DNA from: Terriglobia bacterium
GTDB lineage: Bacteria; Acidobacteriota; Terriglobia; Terriglobales; Acidobacteriaceae
Length of the DNA: 64,000 bases
Assembly: GCA_020073525.1 (NCBI GenBank)
Contig: JAIQFA010000002.1
Coordinates: 93,416 to 157,415, forward strand
Direction: 5' to 3'
Shown: one piece after another, positions 26,640-34,737 of the stretch
Numbering within the stretch: position 1 is the stretch's first letter
How the letters are laid out: every line of letters starts with the position of its first letter
Position numbers and translations under genes: made by a program
Notes under the pieces: generated by a model
Database searches by the model: none
Told to the model about the DNA's origin: nothing
What the model saw: the letters and a program-made list of their open reading frames with translations, nothing else

Positions 26640-27945
26640 GACCCAGGTCGGCCGGTCGCTCACTCCAGGGGAGATCTTCGAGATCACGCGGGCACGGGAG
26701 ACGAGCCTCTCCCGCTTGCTCATGCTTTACATCGCGACGGGCCTGGTGTTTATGCTTCTGCCGGGAACATTCCTGGGCGTCTGGAACTTGCTGGCGATTA
26801 GCAGCCGCCATGCTGCGAATTCCATTTCGGCCGGATGGATCCAGGCGCACGGGCACGCGCAGATCTTCGGCTGGATCGGCACATTCATCCTGGGAATCGG
26901 TTTCTATTCCATTCCCAAGTTGCGGCGCATGAATCCGTTCGCGCTCCGGGCTGCATGGCTGTGCTGGGTGCTTTGGACGTCGGGCGTGAGCCTGCGCTGG
27001 TTGACCGGTGTCTACCAGTGGCAATGGCGCGTTGTGCTTCCGCTGTCCGCGGCGCTGGAACTACTTGCATTCGTAATTTTCTTCCATTCGGTTTCCGGTC
27101 ACCGACCTGAGGACTCCGGCAAACAGAAGTTGGACGAATGGGTAGGCTTGGTGATTGTGGCGGCCGTAGGTCTGCTGCTTACGCTGCTTGTCAACCTGGG
27201 CGCAGCGTTGTTCCTTGCGCATCGCGGTATTTCACCGGATCTTCCAACCCAATTCGACCAGCGGTTTCTGGTGCTCGAGACCTGGGGATTCCTTGTTCCC
27301 TTCGTCTGGGGATTCAGCGCCAAGTGGCTCCCGATTTTCCTGGGACTGCGTCCGGTACGCGGGCGCGTGCTGCTCCTGGCAGTCGCAGTGAACTCGGTGG
27401 GCGTGTTTGCTGCAATGGTGGGCTGGATGAAACCGGCTGTGCTGTTGCTGTTGGGCGGGATCCTCGTCGCGGTTTGGGCCCTCCGCTTCTTCGAGCGCAC
27501 ACAGCAGCCGGCAAAAGTGAAGGGAGTGCACGCGAGCTTTCCGGTATTTGTGCGCTTGGCGTACGTCTGGGCCATCATCGCAGCCGCACTGGGAATCTGG
27601 GCCAATTCGGTCGAGGGCTCCCACGGCATCCGGGGGGCATCGCGCCACGCGTTGACCGTGGGCTTTTTGGCCACCATGGTGTTCAGTGTGGGACCGAGAA
27701 TTCTGCCGGCATTTTCCGGAATGCGCTTGCTCTTCAGCACCAAACTGATGTTTCTTTCACTGTTGCTGCTGGGGACAGGGTGCCTGCTTCGTGTCAGCTC
27801 CGAGATCCTCGCATATCAAGGCTTTGCTGGCTGGGCATGGTCGTGGCTCCCGGTGTCGGCCGTCATTGAGATGACTGCGGTCACGATTTTTGCGATCAAT
27901 CTGCTGGTCACCTTCATGGGGCGTCCCACATCCCAGTCTGTCTAG
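26614..27945 (+). CDS. nnrS: NnrS-family haem/copper membrane protein
   Basis: 443 residues from the ATG at 26614, inside the end of ric, with GGAGAG upstream. About 12 hydrophobic helices fill the protein. Conserved His-rich blocks include IQAHGHAQIFGWIGTFILG and SRHALTVGFLATMVFSVGPR, typical of NnrS. NnrS proteins bind haem and copper in the inner membrane and relieve NO stress, possibly by lowering iron-nitrosyl load. Overlap with ric implies coupled expression. Confidence 0.92.
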   Translation: MAARATRIETQVGRSLTPGEIFEITRARETSLSRLLMLYIATGLVFMLLPGTFLGVWNLLAISSRHAANSISAGWIQAHGHAQIFGWIGTFILGIGFYSIPKLRRMNPFALRAAWLCWVLWTSGVSLRWLTGVYQWQWRVVLPLSAALELLAFVIFFHSVSGHRPEDSGKQKLDEWVGLVIVAAVGLLLTLLVNLGAALFLAHRGISPDLPTQFDQRFLVLETWGFLVPFVWGFSAKWLPIFLGLRPVRGRVLLLAVAVNSVGVFAAMVGWMKPAVLLLLGGILVAVWALRFFERTQQPAKVKGVHASFPVFVRLAYVWAIIAAALGIWANSVEGSHGIRGASRHALTVGFLATMVFSVGPRILPAFSGMRLLFSTKLMFLSLLLLGTGCLLRVSSEILAYQGFAGWAWSWLPVSAVIEMTAVTIFAINLLVTFMGRPTSQSV

Positions 27946-27971
27946 CGGCCGTCAACCATTTTCGTCTCTCT

Positions 27972-27985
27972 GAGACTTTTGTCAC
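27972..27985. promoter_or_regulatory. Crp/Fnr-like dyad upstream of hemerythrin gene
   Basis: GAGACTTTTGTCAC matches the GTGAC-N4-GTCAY pattern with one mismatch in the left arm. Its centre is about 40 nt upstream of the ATG at 28019. The distance is tight for a standard -41.5 activator site unless the transcript is nearly leaderless, so confidence is modest. Confidence 0.4.
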
Positions 27986-28018
27986 AGCGCTATTCCAACC
28001 GGCCGGTAAACTGAGACT

Positions 28019-28591
28019 ATGCCTGTCCAGATTGGAGCAAAGACCCACAACTTTACTGATCCCACCGGCCTGCTCTCCGACTGCCACCGTCGCGTCGAGA
28101 TGTTCCTGGGTACGCTCGAGGCAGTTGCGAGCGTGATCGATGGTCCTGCCAGCGAGGAGACCCGCCAAGCGCTGGAGTCCGCCTTGCGCTACTTCGCGCA
28201 AGCCGCACCAAAACACACGGCTGATGAAGAGGAGTCGCTATTTCCCCGGTTGCGTCAGATTCAGGACCCTGAAGTTGAGGAGGCCTTCTCAAAGCTGGAG
28301 CAGTTGGAGGACGAGCATCGCTGGGCAGCCCCGCTGCATGCAGAAGTGAACCGTCTGGGGGCGCAATATCTTTCTTCGGGCAGTCTGTCCAGTCCTGAAG
28401 TCGGCAACTTTCGGAGGGCCGTCGCCAGTCTCGCATCGATGTACAAACAGCACATCCGTGTCGAGGACAGCCTGGTGTTTCCCTTAGCGGCCCGAATGTT
28501 ATCCGATGCCGAGAAGATGGCAATCGCTGAGGAAATGGCGGCTCGGAGGAAAGTCAGAATCGTGACCGAGATATCTACAGGTCATAAGTAG
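28019..28591 (+). CDS. Hemerythrin HHE-domain protein
   Basis: 190 residues, all within one hemerythrin-like bundle. Helix motifs with metal ligands are LSDCHRRVE near the N-terminus, KHTADEEESLFPRL in the middle, EDEHRW, and KQHIRVEDSLVFPLA toward the C-terminus. Such proteins carry a di-iron centre that can bind O2 or NO. The gene follows nnrS by 73 nt with its own possible dyad upstream. A role in NO or oxygen buffering is inferred from the neighbours. Confidence 0.88.
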   Translation: MPVQIGAKTHNFTDPTGLLSDCHRRVEMFLGTLEAVASVIDGPASEETRQALESALRYFAQAAPKHTADEEESLFPRLRQIQDPEVEEAFSKLEQLEDEHRWAAPLHAEVNRLGAQYLSSGSLSSPEVGNFRRAVASLASMYKQHIRVEDSLVFPLAARMLSDAEKMAIAEEMAARRKVRIVTEISTGHK

Positions 28592-28730
28592 AACCCGAGA
28601 GTTACTCCTACCAACCGCGGAACAGTTGTTCTCCCATCGCGGAACTGGCAAGGACGCAGATCTATTACAGAACTCAGACAATGAGAATCACCCATCTCTG
28701 AAACAATGTGTGGTCGCGGTGCGTTTCATC

Positions 28731-30236
28731 ATGAGCAATCTTCCAACGATCATTCAGGGCGGAATGGGCGCAGCCGTTTCCAACTGGCGGCTGGCGAGAG
28801 CGGTGTCGCGCCTTGGCCAGCTGGGCGTGGTTTCTGGAACGGCTCTGGATGTTATTTTTGCCAGGCGCTTACAAGACGGCGACCCAGACGGCCATGTGCG
28901 CCGCGGTCTCGATCAGTTTCCAATTCCCGAAATCGCTGAACGCGTGTGGGGCAGGTATTACATCCCGGGAGGGAAGGCGGAGAGAGCGCCTTACAAGTCC
29001 TTGCCATCTCACTCGAAGGACACTCCGCAAGAACTAACGGAACTTTGCGTTGTAGCCAATTTTGTTGAAGTCATGCTGGCGCGTGAAGGCCACGACAATC
29101 CGGTCGGAATTAATTACCTGGAAAAAGTCCAATTGCCGCACCTGCCTTCCATCTATGGCGCTATGCTCGCTGGCGTGGGGTATGTCTTGATGGGGGCCGG
29201 GGTGCCCCTCAAGATTCCGGGAGTACTCGATCGCTTCGCAAATCACGAGTCCGCAACCTACCTCCTCCAGGTCACAGGGGCGCACGACGACGACGATAGA
29301 ACCATGGTATTCACGCCGAGGGAATTCATGGGGAGCGATCTTCCGCCACTCACCCGGCCGAAGTTCATCGCGATCATTGCCTCCAATACCTTGGCGACAA
29401 CCATGCTGAAGAAGGCGGACGGGAAGGTCGACGGATTCGTCATTGAGGGATACACGGCCGGCGGCCATAACGCGCCTCCCCGTGGAAAGCTGCAGGTTGA
29501 CGAGAGAGGAGAAGCGGTTTACGGAGAGCGCGATACCGTTGATCTCGAGAAGATGCGCGCTCTTGGCGTTCCGTTCTGGCTTGCGGGAGGATACGGTTCG
29601 CCTGAGAAGCTAGCGGAGGCCTTGGACGCCGGAGCCTCAGGAGTGCAAGTCGGGACGGCGTTTGCGTTCTGCGAAGAGTCGGGCTTAAAGAACAGCTACA
29701 AGCACGCACTCCTGGAAAAGGTACGTTCAGGGACGGCGCGAGTGTTCACTGACCCCGTGGCTTCACCGACCAGCTTCCCATTCAAGGTTGCGCAATTGGA
29801 AGAATCGCTCTCCGAAGATGCAGTCTATTCCGCTCGTCCCCGGATCTGTGACCTGGGCTATCTGCGTGAAGCATACAGAACGCCATCGGGAACCATTGAC
29901 TACCGCTGCTCCGCAGAACCTGTAACAACGTATTTGTCAAAGGGTGGGAAGCTGGAAAGTACAGTGGGAAAGAAATGTCTCTGCAACGCTCTCATGGCGA
30001 ATATCGGACACGCGCAGGTGCGAAACGGCAAATACACTGAGCAGGCTCTGATCACCTCGGGAAATGACTTGACAGGAATTGATCGGTTCCTGCTCGAGGG
30101 ATCAATGACCTATACCGCGGGAGACGTAATCCAGAGATTGCTCAGGACTACCTCTCATGTGAACCCCGGTCTGGAGCCGGGAGTGGGCTGGGCCGCAGAC
30201 TGCCGGCGGGACCATTCCCCTGCATCCTGTGACTAA
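28731..30236 (+). CDS. Nitronate monooxygenase (2-nitropropane dioxygenase family), long form
   Basis: 501 residues from the ATG at 28731 (MSNLPTIIQGGMGAAVSNW); the Shine-Dalgarno is weak, so an earlier start is possible. FMN-binding TIM-barrel motifs are present: IIQGGMGAAVSNWRLA, FVIEGYTAGGHNAPP and LAGGYGSPEKLAEALDAGASGVQVGT. Usual family members are about 320-370 residues. This one has about 130 extra C-terminal residues containing several Cys (RICDLGY, YRCSAEP, KKCLCNA). It should oxidise alkyl nitronates. Its place between NO-stress genes and NirK suggests a role with reactive nitrogen compounds, but that is inference. Confidence 0.8.
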   Translation: MSNLPTIIQGGMGAAVSNWRLARAVSRLGQLGVVSGTALDVIFARRLQDGDPDGHVRRGLDQFPIPEIAERVWGRYYIPGGKAERAPYKSLPSHSKDTPQELTELCVVANFVEVMLAREGHDNPVGINYLEKVQLPHLPSIYGAMLAGVGYVLMGAGVPLKIPGVLDRFANHESATYLLQVTGAHDDDDRTMVFTPREFMGSDLPPLTRPKFIAIIASNTLATTMLKKADGKVDGFVIEGYTAGGHNAPPRGKLQVDERGEAVYGERDTVDLEKMRALGVPFWLAGGYGSPEKLAEALDAGASGVQVGTAFAFCEESGLKNSYKHALLEKVRSGTARVFTDPVASPTSFPFKVAQLEESLSEDAVYSARPRICDLGYLREAYRTPSGTIDYRCSAEPVTTYLSKGGKLESTVGKKCLCNALMANIGHAQVRNGKYTEQALITSGNDLTGIDRFLLEGSMTYTAGDVIQRLLRTTSHVNPGLEPGVGWAADCRRDHSPASCD

Positions 30237-30373
30237 AGTCGCCGCCGACTAACCCCTACCACATTGAAGATTGGATCTGTACGGTCCTGCCGCATTCAGA
30301 TGATCGATGTGAAGACGCGCGGCATGCCAGGAGACAGATCCGGTGGTGTACAAATGGATACCCGTCATGAGCC

Positions 30374-31027
30374 TCAGATCAATTTCCGCTGGATGGCATT
30401 CATGACCGCTTCCAAACGGTTGTGAGTCCGGAGTTTCTGATTGATGTGATGGAGGTGGTTGCGGAGGGTTTGTGGACTAATGCCCAAAGTGCGGGCAACT
30501 TCGTCACTGTCCTTGCCCTCGGCGAACAAACGAAGAATGTGTTTCTCTTGTTCGGACAGTGGGGATATCGGCGCTGCGCGCACCGAAGCTTCGCCGACCG
30601 AACTGAGTTGCTTCGATAGATCGAGCACCTTGTGCATGAGCTCTTCGTTCTTCTTCTGTTCGCTTACGTCATGAGCAAGGTGGATTAAGAGTCGGCGGCC
30701 GGTACGCTGGTTATCGAATACCAGGGTGGACATGTTGATCCAAACTCGCTGCCCGGAACGGGTCTTCACACTCATGTCGAAATTGGGAATGTCGGTGCTT
30801 CGACCGGCGCACTCAGCCACGCTGCAGTGCTGATGGCAAACGCGTGTGCCCAACGGCCCCATGCCTTCCAAGATGTCATAGCAGGTTTTGTGCACAGCCT
30901 CTGCAGCCGGATAGCCGAAAACCTTCTCAGCGGCATTGTTCCAGGACATGATTTCGCCTTCTTCGGTAACCGAGAAGGCCGCGTCCGAAGTGTGCTGGAG
31001 CAGCGTAAATAGCTCACTTTCCAGCAT
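30374..31027 (-). CDS. PAS-LuxR response regulator-like sensor with four-Cys cluster
   Basis: 217 residues. A PAS domain (about 1-125, FGYPAAEAVHKTCYDILEG) is followed by a short coiled link and a LuxR-type helix-turn-helix (about 155-217, LSEQEKHILRLFAEGKDSDEVARTLGISP). The PAS core holds Cys49, Cys64, Cys68 and Cys73 (CHQHCSVAEC), a spacing that could bind an Fe-S cluster or metal or act as a thiol switch. It diverges from nirK, so it is a candidate activator or repressor of nirK in response to redox state or NO. No kinase partner is seen; it is probably a one-component regulator. Confidence 0.82.
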   Translation of the reverse strand: MLESELFTLLQHTSDAAFSVTEEGEIMSWNNAAEKVFGYPAAEAVHKTCYDILEGMGPLGTRVCHQHCSVAECAGRSTDIPNFDMSVKTRSGQRVWINMSTLVFDNQRTGRRLLIHLAHDVSEQKKNEELMHKVLDLSKQLSSVGEASVRAAPISPLSEQEKHILRLFAEGKDSDEVARTLGISPQTLRNHLHHINQKLRTHNRLEAVMNAIQRKLI

Positions 31028-31168
31028 TGGCCCGTCCCTGTGACAACTGCCTACTTGCGTGGTACAGATGCTCCATTGAGATCTATCGCCTCCCGATACA
31101 AGTATATGTCAGCCGGCAAACCAGGATCCCAAAGAGGGAAAGGTTGGGCCGACGGGAAGAGACGGGAT

Positions 31169-33079
31169 ATGGAAACAAGAAATCATAACGAAAGTCCATT
31201 GATGAAAGCGATTCTCATTGTCGTGCTTGTTCTGTTCATGATAACTGGAGCCGAACCCCTGCCGGCACAGTCTGCGGAGAACCAGAGGCCAGGAGCGAAG
31301 ATCATAGCGAATACTGTCGATATCGTCCGTGACCCGACCGATGTTCCATCACCAATTGCGAACCGCGCACCTACAGTAGTCCATGTGACGCTTACGGCTG
31401 AAGAGGTAGTCGGACAGCTGGATCCATCGGCGGGCACCGTTTACCGCTATTGGACGTTCGATGGAAAGGTGCCTGGCCCGATGATTCGCGTAAGGCAAGG
31501 TGATACGGTGGAGGTCACCCTTCGCAATGATGCCGCCAGCCGAATGGTCCACTCGGTCGATTTCCATGCCGCGTTGGGTCCAGGCGGCGGCGCGGTGTTC
31601 TCGCAGGCGATTCCGGGACAATCGAAGACCTTCACATTTCAGGCCACAACACCGGGGCTGTTTGTCTATCACTGCGGCACACCAATGATCGCCGAACACA
31701 TTGCCAACGGCATGTACGGCCTGATTTTGGTTGAGCCGGCGGGTGGACTGTCTCATGTCGACCACGAGTTCTACGTCGTGCAGGGCGAAATCTATACCAC
31801 GGCACCCAAGGGCAAAGCAGGGTTGCAGCAGTTTAGTGATGCGAATCTCATGCAGGAAAACCCGGAATATTTTGTATTCAACGGGGCCGTTGATGCTCTA
31901 ACCAAAAAACACGCGATGCGCGCCAATGTGGGCGAGACGGTGCGAGTGTTCTTTGGCGATGCGGGCCCAAACGATACGTCCTCTCTGCACGTGGTCGGTG
32001 AAATCTTCACTCGCGATTTTGAGCTTGGTTCGCTGACCTCGCCTGCGCTGACCGGCATTCAGACTGCCAGCGTACCACCGGGCGCTGCAGCCGTCCTCGA
32101 GTTCACAGCCAGTGTGCCGGGACAGTTCGCCATGATGGACCATGCGATGGCACGGATGGCCAAGGGCCTCATGGCAGTCTTTGATGTAAGCGGTCAGCAG
32201 AACGCAGCCTTGATGCATGCCGGCCCGGCTCCGTCGGATCCCTCGGTGAAGGAATCTGCCGCACGGGTGACTGGCATGACCCGGGCCGATACTGCGGCTG
32301 GCGAGGGGCAGGGCGGTATTGATTCGGCGAGTGCTGTTGACCCTCCCTCCAGCCCAACAAACGGGAGGGAAGAAGCTATTCCAAGTCCGATGCACGGCAT
32401 GGTAATGGACGTTACCAATGTGAGAGCAGAGCACGCACGTCGCTCACAGCCCATGCCCGTCGTATCGAGATTGCAGCCCTCGATTCATGGTTCCACGCAA
32501 CTCAACGGATGCTTGACGTTCCTGAGTGACGGACGAGTGCTGCTCAAGGCCCTCCCATCCGCGAAAACCTACCGCATGGAAGGCATATTGTTCTCGGAAA
32601 ATGCGAACCGCTTGGTCCATGTGAGCGGACATTTTGGCAGCGTTGTGGCGGCGGAAGATTCCCAGATCCCCAGTTTCGTAGTGAACTCGGTTGATGAGCT
32701 TGCGCCCAACTGCTCTGCAAAAGTAACGCCTGCTCTTCTGCGGAAAGCGCTGGCCAAGGCTACTGGAGCAGGCAGCATGGCTCCACTCACGGTGGGCATG
32801 AGCGACATGGCGTTTATGCCACCAAAGATCGTCATTAAGGTCGGCCAGAAAGTGACGTGGAAGGACTCTTCGGAAGTCATCCACAACGTGGTCGACGACG
32901 CCGGGAAGGCAATAAACCAGGCTGACGTTCATATTCCTGAGGGCGGGAAGTCATTCGATTCAGGATTGATGCAACCTGGCCAGACCTTCGCCCGTGTCTT
33001 TACAGCTCCCGGGGTGTACCGCTACGTGTGTACTTTGCATGAAGCCAATGGCATGAAGGGTGTGGTGGTCGTCAAGTGA
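31169..33079 (+). CDS. nirK: Copper-containing nitrite reductase with C-terminal cupredoxin module
   Basis: 636 residues from the ATG at 31169; a later ATG at 31202 would also keep the signal peptide (LIVVLVLFMITGA). Residues about 60-340 are a two-domain NirK. Type 1 copper ligands are His128, Cys169, His177 and Met182; type 2 ligands are His133, His168 and His325; the catalytic Asp131 and His274 are in place. A low-complexity linker (about 345-430) and an unassigned ~90-residue domain (about 440-530) precede a plastocyanin-like domain (534-636) with His572, Cys621, His624 and Met629. The enzyme reduces nitrite to NO in the periplasm; the extra cupredoxin probably delivers electrons. Confidence 0.93.
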   Translation: METRNHNESPLMKAILIVVLVLFMITGAEPLPAQSAENQRPGAKIIANTVDIVRDPTDVPSPIANRAPTVVHVTLTAEEVVGQLDPSAGTVYRYWTFDGKVPGPMIRVRQGDTVEVTLRNDAASRMVHSVDFHAALGPGGGAVFSQAIPGQSKTFTFQATTPGLFVYHCGTPMIAEHIANGMYGLILVEPAGGLSHVDHEFYVVQGEIYTTAPKGKAGLQQFSDANLMQENPEYFVFNGAVDALTKKHAMRANVGETVRVFFGDAGPNDTSSLHVVGEIFTRDFELGSLTSPALTGIQTASVPPGAAAVLEFTASVPGQFAMMDHAMARMAKGLMAVFDVSGQQNAALMHAGPAPSDPSVKESAARVTGMTRADTAAGEGQGGIDSASAVDPPSSPTNGREEAIPSPMHGMVMDVTNVRAEHARRSQPMPVVSRLQPSIHGSTQLNGCLTFLSDGRVLLKALPSAKTYRMEGILFSENANRLVHVSGHFGSVVAAEDSQIPSFVVNSVDELAPNCSAKVTPALLRKALAKATGAGSMAPLTVGMSDMAFMPPKIVIKVGQKVTWKDSSEVIHNVVDDAGKAINQADVHIPEGGKSFDSGLMQPGQTFARVFTAPGVYRYVCTLHEANGMKGVVVVK

Positions 33080-33156
33080 ATGCCGGGGTGCTGGTCGTCT
33101 GAGAAAGGAAGGGCCATTGAACTGCTGAGCCCGCCTTGTCGGTCGGTTTGGGAACC

Positions 33157-33170
33157 GTGACATAAGTCAT
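33157..33170. promoter_or_regulatory. Crp/Fnr-like dyad upstream of small-protein/cupin genes
   Basis: GTGACATAAGTCAT differs from the dyad at 25777-25790 only in the centre. It lies about 60 nt upstream of the ATG at 33230, a usual activator distance. It probably serves the small ScdA_N-like gene and the cupin gene downstream. Confidence 0.55.
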
Positions 33171-33229
33171 CGTTACGATTTTGGCCGGCTCCTATGATCT
33201 CTACAGTCTGGGCAACGCGCGGCGGGACG

Positions 33230-33382
33230 ATGAACAAGATCAGCGGAAACACAAGCGCGGCAGAGATCGTGAAGCTCTTCCCGAACGCGCGACCCATCTT
33301 TGATCGTCACGGGCTGAAGCGCTGTGGCAGAGAGCATGGTCCCAGGGAACCGTTGGCATTCTTTGCCGCGGTCCATCAGTGA
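33230..33382 (+). CDS. Small ScdA_N/DUF1858-like protein
   Basis: 50 residues from the ATG at 33230, with GGCGGGACG upstream; an ATG at 33194 would add 12. The pattern TSAAEIVKLFPNARPIFDRHGLKRCG mirrors the start of RIC proteins and DUF1858 domains (TVgelalefPsatrvFeklGIdyCcgG), but with one Cys instead of the pair. Stand-alone versions occur near nitrogen-oxide genes. It lies between nirK and a cupin gene and downstream of a Crp/Fnr-like dyad. The function is unknown. Confidence 0.6.
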   Translation: MNKISGNTSAAEIVKLFPNARPIFDRHGLKRCGREHGPREPLAFFAAVHQ

Positions 33383-33452
33383 GGCGCGTCGTTCGGTTCG
33401 TTGTCGGTCGGCGAAGTGAGAGGTTCAACGGAATCAAAATAGGAGACAAAAG

Positions 33453-33797
33453 ATGAGTTCAGCAACTGCAGGGCGTTCAGAAATTACCGAAGCACAATCC
33501 TTTCCCTTGTCCGGACTGGTCAATTACCAGGAGGGATCAGTCGTGAGCCGAGTCATCCTGAAACGAGAAAAGGGGAATGTCACCATTTTCGCCTTCGATG
33601 AAGGACAGGGATTGAGTGAACACACCTCCCCATTCGATGCGCTCGTGCAGGCGGTTGAAGGAGAAGCAGAGGTTACGATTGCGGGCAAGCCGATCGCGGT
33701 GAAAGTCGGGGAGGTCGTTCTGTTGCCCGCCACGCAACCCCACGCGGTCAAGGCGCGCACTCGTTTCAAGATGATGCTAATCATGATCCGGTCCTAA
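33453..33797 (+). CDS. Cupin-domain protein
   Basis: 114 residues; ATG at 33453 with AGGAG upstream. A single small beta-barrel cupin with motif 1 near LSEHTSPFDALVQAVEGEAEV and motif 2 near LLPATQPHAVKA. Motif 1 has only one clear His, so metal binding may be altered. Members of this family in NO/denitrification clusters are common but of unknown role. It is probably in one transcript with the small protein upstream. Confidence 0.82.
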   Translation: MSSATAGRSEITEAQSFPLSGLVNYQEGSVVSRVILKREKGNVTIFAFDEGQGLSEHTSPFDALVQAVEGEAEVTIAGKPIAVKVGEVVLLPATQPHAVKARTRFKMMLIMIRS

Positions 33798-34081
33798 GTC
33801 CCTAAGTCCAACACCGTAGAGGGCGAATTGCCTCGAAACGAAACTCGGAAGAAAACACCGAGCGAACAGTCCCAAATCGACGGCTTAACAGCTGAGACCG
33901 GACAAACTTCCTGTCGTGAATCTCACCCCGGCGAAGCTGGCTCTGGATTGCTGCTTTCCACTGTTTTCTAACCACCGTTACGGACATCCTCTCCCGGAGT
34001 ATGAACGAACTATTGGAGGAATTGATTCGGAGTGCGGAAATAGTAGGTGAAAGATGCAGATTCAAAGAGGCGAATGACCCA

Positions 34082-34375
34082 ATGACCACGAAATGTGCGA
34101 ACCCTGTATGCTCCGTTTCTTTCCATCGGTTGGGACGCGGTAAGCTATTCCGATTTGAGGTGAAATCGCCCTCTAAACCATGCCGCGACGTGCCCGATAC
34201 CGTTTGCAGCGTGAAGTCCGGCCGTGCTTCGGTGTTCTTCTGGCTGTGTGATAACTGCAGTTTGACCAAGACCTTGAGCTTTGAGGTAGCGCGCGGACTA
34301 ACCGTTGAATCGCTGCCGGGGCCTCGTGGATGTGTGGCGGTCCCGCAAGACGTTCAGGCCTGCGCAAATCAATGA
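34082..34375 (+). CDS. Short zinc-ribbon protein of acidobacterial type
   Basis: 97 residues from the ATG at 34082 (MTTKCANPVCSVSFHRL); the frame is open from an ATG at 34001. Two Cys pairs, KCANPVC and WLCDNC, likely bind one zinc, separated by about 45 residues containing GKLFRFE. Short proteins of this pattern are common in Acidobacteriota and have no assigned function. The preceding 33798-34081 shows no other gene. Confidence 0.65.
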   Translation: MTTKCANPVCSVSFHRLGRGKLFRFEVKSPSKPCRDVPDTVCSVKSGRASVFFWLCDNCSLTKTLSFEVARGLTVESLPGPRGCVAVPQDVQACANQ

Positions 34376-34444
34376 GCACCGTGTGGCTTTCGTCAGTGCA
34401 TCTTGTGACGCGAGAAGCAGCCAGGAATAGGAGGGCCCGTTCTT

Positions 34445-34705
34445 ATGGCCTATGTGATTGCTGAACCCTGTATCGGGACGAAAGACACGGCCTGCGTAGA
34501 TGCATGCCCTGTCGATTGTATTCATCCGCGGAAGAACGAAGACGATTTTGCCACAGAAACTCAACTGTACATTGACCCGGTCGAGTGTATCGATTGTGGG
34601 GCTTGTGTGCCGGTCTGCCCGGTATCCGCGATCTTTGTGCTCGAGGATCTGCCGGACAAGTGGAAACACTTTGCTGAAATTAACGCGAAGCACTACAAGC
34701 GCTGA
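34445..34705 (+). CDS. FdxA-type 7Fe/8Fe ferredoxin
   Basis: 86 residues; ATG at 34445 after AGGAGGG. The Cys pattern is C9-x7-C17-x3-C21-x3-C25-P and C48-x2-C51-x2-C54-x3-C58-P, matching the FdxA group that holds [3Fe-4S] and [4Fe-4S] or two [4Fe-4S] clusters. It could supply electrons to the radical SAM enzyme or to a reductase in this island. A GTGAC half-site lies in the 70 nt upstream. Confidence 0.9.
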   Translation: MAYVIAEPCIGTKDTACVDACPVDCIHPRKNEDDFATETQLYIDPVECIDCGACVPVCPVSAIFVLEDLPDKWKHFAEINAKHYKR

Positions 34706-34737
34706 CGGTGGCGTTAGACGCAAGAAAGAGTATTCAG

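Noticed and set aside
30229..30242. GTGACTAAAGTCGC, similar to the island's Crp/Fnr-like dyad
   Set aside because: It contains the stop codon of the nitronate monooxygenase gene and lies between convergent genes, so it has no promoter to serve; probably chance.
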